The notes below the pieces were generated by a model. The model was not told the origin of the DNA. It ran no database searches and was given only the letters and a program-made list of their open reading frames with translations. Below are positions 1 through 6,477 of a stretch of 16,622 bases of DNA, in pieces (positions within the stretch are counted from its first letter, which is position 1; each line of letters opens with the position of its first letter). The stretch spans positions 1 to 16,622 of the forward strand of contig JAEWZG010000100.1 in NCBI GenBank assembly GCA_023395435.1, written 5' to 3'. A program made the position numbers and the translations under genes. The stretch is from Bacillota bacterium. Lineage in GTDB: Bacteria; Bacillota; Clostridia; Oscillospirales; Ruminococcaceae.

Positions 1-2
1 TT

Positions 3-248
3 TCCAAGCTTTTTAAAAAAGAGGTTGGCGTCACAATAAGCGAATATATTCAGGAAAAGAAAATAGAAACTGCACAGAATATGCTTATTTATTCAGAATT
101 TACACCTGCCGAAATTTCTTCCATACTAGCATTTCCGAATCAGAGCTATTTTACAGAAGTATTTAAAAAGTGGACAGGTATGACGCCAAAACAATACCAG
201 GCGCTAAATCTTAGAAACATAAAAATTGAAAATAATTTATCACAATAA
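3..248 (+). CDS. AraC-family transcriptional regulator, C-terminal fragment (5' end outside window)
   Basis: The frame is open from the window edge to the TAA at 246-248 and gives 81 residues. They read as the second half of an AraC/XylS DNA-binding domain: 'FKKEVGVTISEYI', then 'KIETAQNMLIYSEF', then 'EISSILAFPNQSYFTEVFKK' and the closing 'TGMTPKQYQ'. The last two blocks match the family signature around the second helix-turn-helix, where the recognition helix carries the S-Y-F pattern and the helix ends at P-x-x-Y. Such proteins bind promoter DNA and activate or repress transcription. The ligand-sensing or receiver domain lies upstream, so the signal cannot be inferred. About 15 residues follow the domain. 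A strong terminator begins at the stop codon, so this is the last gene of its unit. Confidence 0.88.
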   Translation, partial: SKLFKKEVGVTISEYIQEKKIETAQNMLIYSEFTPAEISSILAFPNQSYFTEVFKKWTGMTPKQYQALNLRNIKIENNLSQ

Positions 249-284
249 AAACAGCCACCTTGTATTTGTAAGGTGGCTGTTTTT
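248..284 (+). terminator. Rho-independent terminator of the AraC-type gene
   Basis: A 14-bp uninterrupted stem pairs 248-261 with 270-283 (core AGCCACC / GGTGGCT), with an 8-base loop. The A-rich start and T-rich end of the stem let it work in either direction. It begins at the stop codon of the upstream gene. Confidence 0.9.
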
Positions 285-308
285 ACTATTATTGTATATT
301 AAATTTAT

Positions 309-344
309 GATAATCGTCTTAGGATTATCGCTCCTTTATGGGAG
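309..344. repeat. Two small hairpins in the 132-bp gap before the anti-sigma gene
   Basis: GATAATC (309-315) pairs with GATTATC (323-329), and CTCC (331-334) with GGAG (341-344). Both lie downstream of the minus-strand anti-sigma gene and could slow or end its transcript, but neither is followed by a proper T-run. Nothing else is recognisable in 285-416. Confidence 0.3.
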
Positions 345-416
345 AGTTAAAATCAATATTATGGATTTGCAGAAATAAATGTAAGTCGAGTTTGAAAAGG
401 TTTCAATTAAGCATAA

Positions 417-1130
417 TTAATTAACGGTAGCATAAAATACATGATTTTTTTGTGTTATGGTTATTATTTGAGAAAAAATTTTCTTTTTGTTTTTATTTAT
501 TGTAACGCATATTTCTGCGTTCTCTGCTATTTCCTGTTTGTTTAAAGGTGACCAATAAAGTGTTTCTTTACTTTTGCCTTTATATAGTTTCGCATTATCA
601 ATAATTTCACCAGTATTGATATTCCAAGAAATAAGAGAACCATTGTCAACGGATATTTCCATATCATAATCACTTGCTCTGGTACCATCGGTTACTTTAG
701 TTTTGAATTCAAAAGGGAAGCCAGGAACGGAGCTCATTAGTGGAGAGTAACTAGGCAGAACTACCGATATATCAGGTTTCATTTCAACAGGTAATGTTTC
801 ATTAATATAATTTGCTGTTATAGTTTGACCTGACATTTTTGGCGAATAAGCAACAACTACGACACCCTTCATCTCAGAAGTATTGCTAATTGAGCTGTTC
901 GAAACAATCGAAGGTTTTTTCTGATTTGGGAAATTTGAATTGTGTAACAGAGTTGGTATGCATACTGCTAATACAAGAATAAAACTTGCAGCTAAAGCTA
1001 TTTTCTTATTATAGCTAATGTGATTCTTGATATACGTATTATTTTCTAATATCTTAGTTTTAGTATCATCAATAAGGCTTTTTCTTGGCTTTAGATTTTC
1101 CTTAATGTTTTCAAAAAGTTTTTTACTCAT
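417..1130 (-). CDS. Membrane-anchored anti-sigma-factor-like protein
   Basis: This 237-residue protein has a charged, Lys-rich cytoplasmic part (1-43), one membrane helix (about 44-62, 'IALAASFILVLAVCIPTLL') and a Ser/Asn-rich extracellular part of about 175 residues. Its start overlaps the end of the ECF sigma factor gene by 8 bp and has its own ribosome site (AAAGGAG, 1140-1146). This layout of a short inner segment, one helix and a large sensor domain, encoded right after an ECF sigma gene, is the usual arrangement of a cognate anti-sigma factor. By that logic it would hold the sigma factor at the membrane until an envelope signal releases it. I see no zinc-binding HxxxCxxC motif, so it is not a ZAS-type anti-sigma. 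The outer domain matches nothing I recognise, so the role rests on context and topology. Confidence 0.6.
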   Translation of the reverse strand: MSKKLFENIKENLKPRKSLIDDTKTKILENNTYIKNHISYNKKIALAASFILVLAVCIPTLLHNSNFPNQKKPSIVSNSSISNTSEMKGVVVVAYSPKMSGQTITANYINETLPVEMKPDISVVLPSYSPLMSSVPGFPFEFKTKVTDGTRASDYDMEISVDNGSLISWNINTGEIIDNAKLYKGKSKETLYWSPLNKQEIAENAEICVTINKNKKKIFSQIITITQKNHVFYATVN

Positions 1131-1617
1131 AAAAATATTCTCCTTTAAGCTTTTCTCTTAATAAAGTTCTTCCTCTCGTTAGCTGAGTTCTTATTGTAGA
1201 ATGCTTAATTCCTAAAGTATGATGAATTTCATCAACAGACATGTCTTCAAAATAGAATAAGAAAATTACTGTGCGGTATTTTATTGGTAATTCAAGAAGG
1301 GCAGAATAAACATTGCTTTCTTCAAATGGCATTTCTACCGACAAATCATTTTCAAGAGGTAGTGTTGTCTTTTTCCATGAACTTGACCAATATTTTTTAC
1401 AACATTTTAAAGTTACATTAATAAGCCATGCTTTTCTATGTTCTTCATTATTAAAAGTAATTCTACTTTTAAAATACCGGAAAAAAACTTCTTGAAAAAT
1501 ATCATCCGCATCAGAATTTGATCTCACTTGAGTAAGTGCTATTCTATAAACCATAGAAGAATATTTGTTTATTATTTCTTCAATCAAATCGTCCGTACGT
1601 AACGATTTTAAAGTCAT
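1123..1617 (-). CDS. ECF-type RNA polymerase sigma factor
   Basis: This 164-residue protein has the two-domain ECF layout. Region 2 (about 17-80) contains 'YSSMVYRIALTQVRSNSDAD' followed by 'DIFQEVFFRYF' and the helix 'RKAWLINVTLKCCKKYW', which bind core polymerase and the -10 element. Region 4 (about 105-155) has 'LPIKYRTVIFLFYFEDMSVD' and the helix-turn-helix 'IHHTLGIKHSTIRTQLTRGR', which reads the -35 element. An ATG ten codons upstream (1647) also opens the frame, but AAAGGAGGCG at 1623-1632 sits correctly before the ATG at 1617, so I use that. The gene overlaps the anti-sigma-like gene by 8 bp, so they are probably co-translated. Its target genes cannot be seen here. Confidence 0.88.
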   Translation of the reverse strand: MTLKSLRTDDLIEEIINKYSSMVYRIALTQVRSNSDADDIFQEVFFRYFKSRITFNNEEHRKAWLINVTLKCCKKYWSSSWKKTTLPLENDLSVEMPFEESNVYSALLELPIKYRTVIFLFYFEDMSVDEIHHTLGIKHSTIRTQLTRGRTLLREKLKGEYFYE

Positions 1618-1684
1618 ATTTTCGCCTCCTTTAATATTAAATCCCACAAAACAGTAAAAAAGCTACAAACAAAATATTTTATTT

Positions 1685-1713
1685 AGTTTATCAAATAATA
1701 TCAGCTGCGTCAA
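1685..1713 (-). promoter_or_regulatory. Candidate sigma-A promoter for the ECF sigma/anti-sigma operon
   Basis: On the minus strand TTGACG (1713-1708) and TAAACT (1690-1685) are separated by 17 bp and lie about 68 bp before the sigma start codon. The -35 matches the vegetative consensus at five of six positions, the -10 at four. It lacks the AAC-type -35 element usual for ECF-dependent promoters, which argues for at least one housekeeping promoter. Confidence 0.5.
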
Positions 1714-1747
1714 TAATATATACGAGCAATAAATATTTCAAGTATAG

Positions 1748-1939
1748 GAATTAACTTTGTACCAAAGCCGCAAGAGTTATAATGCTGACCAGAAGCCAAG
1801 CATTGTTATATGTAACGGAAAAATAGATATGGTAGAACTAAGAAAAAATAATTTGAATGTTGGTTTTAGCAATAAAGTACTATTCAATTCAATGCGAGCG
1901 TTTTTTCTGTTTCATATAAATAAAAGAGAGCAACAATAA
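1748..1939 (+). pseudogene. Decayed DUF421 (YetF-like) protein fragment
   Basis: The plus-strand frame between stops at 1745 and 1937 encodes 'KPSIVICNGKIDMVELRKNN' at about residues 13-32 counted from a TTG at 1757. This resembles the start of the cytoplasmic domain of DUF421 proteins, where a Pro-hydrophobic stretch is followed by N-G-K/E-I and an x-L-R-K helix. The intact paralogue at 4854-5570 has 'EPVTLIDNGEIVKKNMRK' at the matching place. The membrane helices that should precede it are absent, a stop lies just upstream, and the frame loses family character after about 1860. There is no ribosome site. I read it as a remnant of a once larger gene, but the match is short and could be chance. 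Confidence 0.4.
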
Positions 1940-1968
1940 AGATATTTTTACTTTATTTGCTCTCTTTT
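1922..1968 (-). terminator. Enolase terminator, probably bidirectional
   Basis: A long hairpin pairs AAAAGAGAGCAA (1922-1933) with TTGCTCTCTTTT (1957-1968) and continues inward as ATAAAG/CTTTAT after a two-base bulge. T-rich tracts leave the stem on both strands. It lies 25 bp past the enolase stop. Confidence 0.85.
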
Positions 1969-1993
1969 ATTTTGTAAGTTTCTTTTTGTGAAA

Positions 1994-3271
1994 TTAGAAA
2001 AAAGCTGACATTCCCACATATTCTGCTTTTTTTCCAAGCTCTTCTTCAATTACAAGTAGCCTGTTATATTTTGAAACGCGGTCGGATCTTGAAGGTGCTC
2101 CTGTTTTTATTTGCCCAACATTTACAGCAACGGACAAATCAGCTATTGATGTATCTTCAGTTTCTCCAGACCTATGTGAAATGATAGCTTTATACCCATT
2201 TTCTTGTGCCATTTTAATAGTTTTTAAAGTTTCGCTTAAAGTCCCAATCTGATTCAACTTTATGAGAATTGAATTACCTATACCAAGATTAATACCTTTT
2301 TGCAATCTATCAGAATCCGTAACAAATAGGTCATCTCCAACAAGTTGTACTTTGCTACCAATTAATGCGGTAAGTTCTTTCCAACCATTCCAGTCATCTT
2401 CGGCAACTCCATCTTCAATTGAAACAATTGGATACACAGAAATCAATTTTTCCCAGTGTTTTATTAGTTGATCCTGTGTAAATGTTTTTTGCATTTTAGG
2501 TAAAAAATAAGAACCATCGTCTTGATACCATTCACTTGAAGCCACGTCAAGAGCAATTTTAACGTCTTTATCGGGGATATATCCCGCATCACTCACAGCA
2601 TCCAATATAAATTTCAAGGCTTCTTCATCGCAATCAAGATTTGGTGCAAAGCCCCCCTCATCACCGACGGAAGTTGCCAATCCTTTTCTCGATAATATCT
2701 TTTTTAGTGAATGAAAAATTTCAGAACCCATTCTTAACGCTTCATTAAAACTACCTGCCCCTACTGGCAAAATCATAAATTCCTGTATATCAAGATTATT
2801 GGAAGCATGTTTACCTCCATTGATTATATTCATCATAGGGACTGGAATAATATGGCCATTATTACCGAGGTGTTTATATAACGGTTGATTGTTATTCAAT
2901 GCTGCAGCTTTTGCATTAGCCAGTGATACTGCTAATATTGCATTAGCACCAAGTTTGCTTTTATTCTGTGTTCCATCGATATCTATCATCATCTGGTCTA
3001 TATTTTCTTGGTTTTCGGAATTTTGACCTTTAAGATTATTATTGATAATATTATTAACATTATCAACTGCTTTTAGTACACCTTTACCATGGTATCTTTG
3101 TTTATCATTATCACGCAATTCAAGAGCCTCATGTATTCCAGTTGATGCCCCCGATGGCGCATTAGCTATACCAGCAACTCCACTTTCGAGTAAGACTTCA
3201 GCCTGTACCGTTGGGTTTCCACGCGAGTCCAAAATTTCTCGTGCATGAATACTTTGAATTTTATTTTGCAT
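1994..3271 (-). CDS. eno: Enolase (phosphopyruvate hydratase)
   Basis: This 425-residue protein interconverts 2-phosphoglycerate and phosphoenolpyruvate in glycolysis, in the cytoplasm. Family landmarks are all present: the N-terminal 'ILDSRGNPT' (14-21), the mobile loop 'SGASTG' (40-45), the catalytic glutamate in 'GDEGGFAP' (E205), and Mg2+ ligands D242, E286 ('SIEDG') and D313 ('GDDLFVT'). The enolase signature 'LIKLNQIGTLSET' contains catalytic K338, and substrate-binding 'SHRSGETED' (365-373) and K389 are also present. Length is normal for bacterial enolases. The start is fixed by TTAGGAGG a few bases upstream. The gene stands alone between two terminator-like hairpins, rather than with gap-pgk-tpi-pgm as in many Firmicutes. 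Confidence 0.98.
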   Translation of the reverse strand: MQNKIQSIHAREILDSRGNPTVQAEVLLESGVAGIANAPSGASTGIHEALELRDNDKQRYHGKGVLKAVDNVNNIINNNLKGQNSENQENIDQMMIDIDGTQNKSKLGANAILAVSLANAKAAALNNNQPLYKHLGNNGHIIPVPMMNIINGGKHASNNLDIQEFMILPVGAGSFNEALRMGSEIFHSLKKILSRKGLATSVGDEGGFAPNLDCDEEALKFILDAVSDAGYIPDKDVKIALDVASSEWYQDDGSYFLPKMQKTFTQDQLIKHWEKLISVYPIVSIEDGVAEDDWNGWKELTALIGSKVQLVGDDLFVTDSDRLQKGINLGIGNSILIKLNQIGTLSETLKTIKMAQENGYKAIISHRSGETEDTSIADLSVAVNVGQIKTGAPSRSDRVSKYNRLLVIEEELGKKAEYVGMSAFF

Positions 3272-3319
3272 TTTTTCCTCCTAATTAAAATATATCTTAA
3301 AATTAATCCCATTAAGAAT

Positions 3320-3336
3320 GAAAAGTTACACTTTTC
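3320..3336. repeat. Inverted repeat in the enolase leader
   Basis: GAAAAGT (3320-3326) and ACTTTTC (3330-3336) form a perfect 7-bp dyad around three bases, about 50 bp upstream of the enolase start. It could be an mRNA hairpin or an operator; nothing identifies the binder. Confidence 0.4.
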
Positions 3337-3391
3337 TTGTTAAATTTAAAATTTAGGCATATGGAAATATTTTATTTAACAATTATAATAT

Positions 3392-3417
3392 TTACATCTT
3401 TAATTCGAAAGATGTAA
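3392..3417. repeat. Perfect 10-bp inverted repeat upstream of enolase
   Basis: TTACATCTTT (3392-3401) and AAAGATGTAA (3408-3417) are exact inverse complements around six bases. On the minus strand a TATAAT hexamer (rc of 3383-3388) follows within a few bases, so the dyad overlaps where a -35 element of an enolase promoter would lie. It could be an operator or a weak low-GC terminator of the SASP gene. Confidence 0.45.
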
Positions 3418-3436
3418 TAGAATAGTACATGATGAA

Positions 3437-3469
3437 CGCCGGTGGAAGGAAGAATAAACTCCACCGACG
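3437..3469 (-). terminator. Hairpin after the SASP gene, possible terminator
   Basis: CGCCGGTGGA (3437-3446) pairs with TCCACCGACG (3460-3469) with one mismatch and a 13-base loop. This is a GC-rich island in A+T-rich DNA about 30 bp past the SASP stop. No T-run follows on the minus strand, so it may protect the message end rather than terminate. Confidence 0.4.
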
Positions 3470-3497
3470 CTCAATTGCTTTAATAAGGATTTAAGTC

Positions 3498-3674
3498 TTA
3501 CTCACTCTGGTTTTGAATATTTCGTTCGGCCATTTCAATAGCTTTTTTAACAATGTTACCACAATCTCGGCTGGATACAGCGCCCCAACCTTCATGTTTT
3601 ACTACATTATCAACACCAAGTTCTTTTGCTATTTCATACTTGAGCTTATCGCTCATTAAAGAATGTTTACTCAA
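3498..3674 (-). CDS. Small acid-soluble spore protein, alpha/beta type
   Basis: This 58-residue protein ('MSKHSLMSDKLKYEIAKELG' at the start, 'GWGAVSSRDCGN' in the middle, 'VKKAIEMAERN' near the end) has the layout of alpha/beta-type SASPs. These proteins coat DNA in the dormant spore, hold it in an A-like form and protect it from UV and heat. The recognisable parts are the first helix with K-x-E-x-A-x-E-L-G-V, the G-W-G-x-x-(S/T)-S-R turn that contacts DNA, and the second helix. The start is TTG at 3674, with GGAGG 9 bases upstream; an in-frame ATG six codons later (MSDKL) has no such site. Minus-strand GAAATA (3765-3760) and CATAATC (3742-3736), 17 bp apart, faintly resemble a forespore sigma-G promoter. 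Confidence 0.9.
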   Translation of the reverse strand: MSKHSLMSDKLKYEIAKELGVDNVVKHEGWGAVSSRDCGNIVKKAIEMAERNIQNQSE

Positions 3675-3997
3675 AAGAAAAGACCTCCCTCCTTATGCCT
3701 TTAACAGGCATAATTATTTTTTGTATCTGTTGATAGATTATGAGTGGCAATTGATGGATTATTTCTATGATTATATAAAAACACCCTTGGTGGATAACTC
3801 TGTTTTATATAATAAATATGCTATATTTTATAATATTTTTGGAATTGCACATGATTTTATTAATATAGGATTTTGACTTAAGAAAAACGCCTTATGTACT
3901 TATATGTGGCAGTCAATATGGCTGAAAGTAGGCTTCTGCTTAATCTACCTCATTGAAAATTGATGCGGATACTACAAAAAGTGCTTTTCGGCAAAGT
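3675..3997. other. 323-bp gap without a convincing gene; hairpin in SASP leader
   Basis: Very A+T-rich. The only clear structure is TTATGCCT (3693-3700) pairing with AGGCATAA (3706-3713). On the plus strand it is followed by TTATTTTTT, like an intrinsic terminator. On the minus strand it lies in the SASP leader and its foot touches the ribosome site. No open frame here has family character. Confidence 0.5.
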
Positions 3998-4031
3998 AAA
4001 AAGTTTAGGGACAAACCATATGGATTGTCCC
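3998..4031 (-). terminator. Terminator of the Mn-catalase-like gene
   Basis: GGGACAA (4008-4014) pairs with TTGTCCC (4025-4031). The loop contains a further CCATATGG palindrome, making a 24-bp near-perfect dyad. On the minus strand a TTTTT run (4002-3998) follows shortly after the stem. It lies 15 bp past the stop codon. Confidence 0.75.
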
Positions 4032-4045
4032 GTTTAAAATATTTA

Positions 4046-4741
4046 TTAATTTGAGTTATTTTGCTGGTTTGGTATATTAAATTTAGGTGGTTTTGGATTT
4101 GTAAGATTCTTTGAATCAAAGAACTGTCCCGGAGTAGATAGATCAAAGTATTTTTTGGAATCTTCAGTTACACCCCAATCAGCAAGCGATCCTGTTTCCT
4201 CAAGCTTATTAAATGCTTCTCTAAATAAGGTGTTGTGTGCTTCTTCACGGTTAAGCAGAAAGTCGATGGCTTCACGAACACCGGTATCATTTATTTGTCT
4301 ATAAAGGTATTGATAAACTACTTTTGCTCTTTGCTCAGATGCAATGTTAGATAGAATATCCGCAGCAAGATCACCTGTCTCATTAATCCATGCAGCGTTA
4401 AATGGATATCCTGATGCATTTGCAAGCATAGGTGTTAAGCCTGTTAGTGTGGAAGCTTCAACCGCGCCAACTGTCGTATTTTGAGCATCAAGATTATGTC
4501 CGTTGAGCATATTAACAAGTGTAGCAACCATCTCCATATGTCCCAATTCCTCTGAGGCAATATCTAAAAACAAATCCTTAATAGCTGGGTCTTTAATACG
4601 ATAACTCTGAGACATATATTGAAGTGCGGCTTTTAACTCTCCCTGTGGTCCGCCGAGTTGTTCCTGTAACATATTTGCGTAATTCGGATTAGGCCCATCT
4701 ACCCGAACCTCCTTTAATAATTGCTTTTCATGCTTAAACAT
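4046..4741 (-). CDS. Manganese catalase / CotJC-like spore coat protein
   Basis: This 231-residue protein belongs to the non-haem manganese catalases, four-helix-bundle enzymes with a dinuclear Mn centre that dismutate H2O2. The expected ligands are in place: E35 ('GELKAALQYMSQ'), E65 and H68 ('ASEELGHMEM'), E136 ('IASEQRAK') and H169 ('NREEAHNTLF'). The E65-x-x-H68 spacing and the 33-residue step from E136 to H169 are those of characterised family members. It is longer than typical CotJC (about 190) and shorter than classical Mn catalases (about 265-300), with a Pro/Asn-rich tail instead of the long C-terminal arm. GGAGGT lies 8 bases before the ATG. Spore genes nearby (SASP, DUF421) suggest a coat-associated oxidant defence role; this is inference from context. 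Confidence 0.88.
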   Translation of the reverse strand: MFKHEKQLLKEVRVDGPNPNYANMLQEQLGGPQGELKAALQYMSQSYRIKDPAIKDLFLDIASEELGHMEMVATLVNMLNGHNLDAQNTTVGAVEASTLTGLTPMLANASGYPFNAAWINETGDLAADILSNIASEQRAKVVYQYLYRQINDTGVREAIDFLLNREEAHNTLFREAFNKLEETGSLADWGVTEDSKKYFDLSTPGQFFDSKNLTNPKPPKFNIPNQQNNSN

Positions 4742-4853
4742 CGAATTTTACCTCCATCGTTTTTCTATAGTATTAGATTTAATCCATTATTTATCCAATT
4801 TATAATTTTATATATTTTCGTAAAATAAAAACACAATATGTTCAGGAGGTGAG

Positions 4854-5570
4854 TTATTCGATACCATATTCACCTTGATTTTCATTTATTTTATATCCTT
4901 TTGTAACATATAGATTTCCATTAAAATCAACAGCAGCATATAATACATCTATTATATTGCCAATGCCCTTATTCTGTAATTCATTAAGCAACCATTGATC
5001 TGTATATTTTGTGTATTTTAAATTTTCATATTGTATTTTTCCATCTATTATAATGTCTTTAGTTAACCCTGTTTCTGTAGATTCAATTTGCAGGTCACAA
5101 GGAGTCAGAGGTCGTTTGGCTGCTTTTGGTAATACTGATAATTTTCCATCGGTCTCAAGTATTGCATAATTAACATCAGAAATATTAAAATAGTTTTTTT
5201 CACGTAATAATGCAGTAAGTTCATTTATAGTAAAGCGTAATTTTCTCATATTTTTCTTAACAATTTCTCCATTGTCAATTAAGGTTACAGGTTCAGAATT
5301 AACTAATTTTCGAAAACTCATACTACTTATGTGTAAATAGCCCGTCATTACTCCTAATACTCCTAGTGTTATTAAAATTGTAATCCCCGATACAAAAGTA
5401 TTTCTATTATCCATGCCAATATTAGCAGTAACTGATCCAAAAGTTATTGATATAGCAAAGTCAAAGAATGTCATTTGAGATATTGATTTTCGTCCCACTA
5501 AACGTGTTATCGTTAAAAGTACAAGATAACCAATAGTTATTCTAATAACGGAATATAGTATTATCTGCAT
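4854..5570 (-). CDS. DUF421 (YetF-like) membrane protein
   Basis: The 238-residue protein has three predicted membrane helices (about 3-24, 35-52, 60-80), then the DUF421 cytoplasmic domain. Family marks are 'LVGRKSISQMTFFDFAISIT' (24-43), where the G-R-K-x-I-x-Q-M-x-x-F-D-F motif is diagnostic, 'EPVTLIDNGEIVKKNMRK' (93-110) and the later 'VLPKAAKRPLTP'. The C-terminal part (about 160-238) repeats the fold, with another 'IIDGKIQYENLK'. Homologues (YetF, YdfS, YrbG in Bacillus; 2Duf) are reported in the spore inner membrane, where they affect heat resistance and permeability. No enzymatic function is established. AAGGAG precedes the ATG. Its place between the coat-type catalase and a Cys-rich protein fits a spore-related role. 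Confidence 0.85.
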   Translation of the reverse strand: MQIILYSVIRITIGYLVLLTITRLVGRKSISQMTFFDFAISITFGSVTANIGMDNRNTFVSGITILITLGVLGVMTGYLHISSMSFRKLVNSEPVTLIDNGEIVKKNMRKLRFTINELTALLREKNYFNISDVNYAILETDGKLSVLPKAAKRPLTPCDLQIESTETGLTKDIIIDGKIQYENLKYTKYTDQWLLNELQNKGIGNIIDVLYAAVDFNGNLYVTKGYKINENQGEYGIE

Positions 5571-5602
5571 ATATTACTCCTTATACTCAATACAGTATGT
5601 AC

Positions 5603-5630
5603 AAAAACAGGATGTTTTAGCACCCTGTTT
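5603..5630 (-). terminator. Terminator of the DUF326 gene
   Basis: AAACAGG (5605-5611) pairs with CCTGTTT (5624-5630). On the minus strand the stem ends in TTTTTG. It lies between the DUF326 stop and the DUF421 start, so the two genes are probably separate units or joined only by read-through. Confidence 0.75.
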
Positions 5631-5641
5631 GATATAATGTT

Positions 5642-5986
5642 TTATTTGCTCATATTTGTGCATTCATTAGCACATGCTCTACATTCATCTGCACATTTTA
5701 CGCAATGGTCATCTTTGAACATCCCACAGTCCTGAGCACATTTTTCGCAAATTGTTGCACAAAGCTGGCATAATTCCTTTGCGTATTGTGCATCAATAGA
5801 CATAAATGCTGATGACTCTTTGCAAATACAAGCGCATTCCATTAACATACTAATGCAGCCTTTTCTTGCACCAACATCTGGTTCATTAAGGCACATTTTG
5901 AGGCACTCATAACACGCCTGAGCACACCTATTACATGCATCTATGCATTTTTGATATTTGTCTGTTGTATTTGTTACTATTCCCAT
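5642..5986 (-). CDS. Cys-rich four-helix-bundle copper-binding-type protein (DUF326)
   Basis: Of 114 residues, 20 are cysteines (14, 18, 21, 25, 28, 32, 44, 51, 53, 55, 73, 76, 80, 83, 87, 95, 98, 102, 105, 109), mostly spaced C-x3-C-x2-C so that they fall on one face of each helix. This pattern, with 'KCIDACNRCAQACYECLKMC' at 13-32, marks the DUF326 family. Its best-studied members, the Csp copper storage proteins, fill the core of a four-helix bundle with Cu(I). No signal peptide is visible, so it would be cytosolic, as for Csp3-type proteins. AAGGAGG lies 8 bases before the ATG. Older annotations call such proteins ferredoxins, but there is no 4Fe-4S C-x2-C-x2-C-x3-C-P motif. Metal identity is inferred from the family. 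Confidence 0.85.
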   Translation of the reverse strand: MGIVTNTTDKYQKCIDACNRCAQACYECLKMCLNEPDVGARKGCISMLMECACICKESSAFMSIDAQYAKELCQLCATICEKCAQDCGMFKDDHCVKCADECRACANECTNMSK

Positions 5987-6215
5987 GATTTTAACCTCCT
6001 TATAAATATAAATTTATTATTTGGGGAAATGCTATTAATATACATATTTATAAAATGGCTTTTAAATTTTGGGTGTAAAAAAGAGCAAACAAACTTTTAT
6101 TGTTCATTCGCTCAAAATTCGTATTTTGTTGATTGTGAGAGTTCAAGTTCTGCCAGTATAAGAAAAGGCCGTTTGGCATCAATAAAAACATCTCTAAAAA
6201 GGAACGCGAAATATG

Positions 6216-6246
6216 CGAAAAACCCCGATAGAATCGGAGTTTTTCG
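6216..6246 (-). terminator. Terminator of the tRNA-Leu transcript
   Basis: CGAAAAAC...CCGAT (6216-6229) pairs with ATCGG...GTTTTTCG (6233-6246), with one internal mismatch and a 3-base loop. On the minus strand it ends in GTTTTT, 28 bp beyond the CCA end of the tRNA. Nothing else is recognisable between 5987 and 6273. Confidence 0.85.
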
Positions 6247-6273
6247 TGAGGCATTTATATTGTTACCTCTTTA

Positions 6274-6360
6274 TGGTGCGGGTAACAGGACTTGAACCTG
6301 CACAGCCTTGCGACCATTAGAACCTGAATCTAACGCGTCTGCCAATTCCGCCATACCCGC
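6274..6360 (-). tRNA. tRNA-Leu (anticodon CAG)
   Basis: The 87-nt minus-strand gene starts GCGGGTATGGCGG at 6360 and ends TACCCGCACCA at 6274, giving a perfect 7-bp acceptor stem and an encoded CCA. The anticodon arm is TTAGA-TTCAGGT-TCTAA with CAG in the loop. A long variable arm follows (TGGTCGCAAGGCTG), as expected of a class II tRNA, and the T-loop is GGTTCAAGTCC. It reads CUG leucine codons. It is intact; the phage lies on its 5' side, so it is not the attachment site. It was probably the second gene of a tRNA pair whose first member was split by the prophage. Confidence 0.95.
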
Positions 6361-6391
6361 ATATATTAAATTGATTATGTTGGCACAAAAG

Positions 6392-6418
6392 TGGTCGGAG
6401 TAGCGGGAGTTGAACCCG
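6392..6418 (-). other. Detached tRNA 3' end (tRNA-Pro-like): probable prophage attachment site
   Basis: On the minus strand CGGG-TTCAACT-CCCG forms a T-arm, followed by TACTCCG, an A discriminator and CCA (6394-6392). No matching 5' half (CGGAGTA...) lies upstream, where phage sequence and the integrase stop follow instead. G72 implies a C1-G72 pair and the discriminator is A73, a combination typical of bacterial tRNA-Pro. The first base of the T-stem (6419) does not pair, which would suit a crossover inside the T-arm. It lies 31 bp from tRNA-Leu and 60 bp from the integrase gene. Confidence 0.7.
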
Positions 6419-6477
6419 AAACTAACAACGCATTTATGCCATTTCACAAGATTTTGACTACACTATGACTACAAAGG

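Noticed and set aside
3553..3876. Plus-strand frame of 107 codons
   Set aside because: Its first part is the antisense of the SASP gene and the rest is A+T-rich intergenic DNA without a start signal.
3940..4146. Minus-strand frame of 68 codons at the end of the Mn-catalase gene
   Set aside because: It overlaps the catalase gene in another frame, covers its terminator hairpin and has no ribosome site or family character.
5951..6295. Plus-strand frame of 114 codons between DUF326 and tRNA-Leu
   Set aside because: It runs through the DUF326 leader, the tRNA terminator and into the antisense of tRNA-Leu. No coding character.
6274..6360. tRNA-Leu as the phage integration site
   Set aside because: The gene is intact and the phage lies on its 5' side, whereas integration uses the 3' end. 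The split tRNA end at 6392-6418 is the better site.
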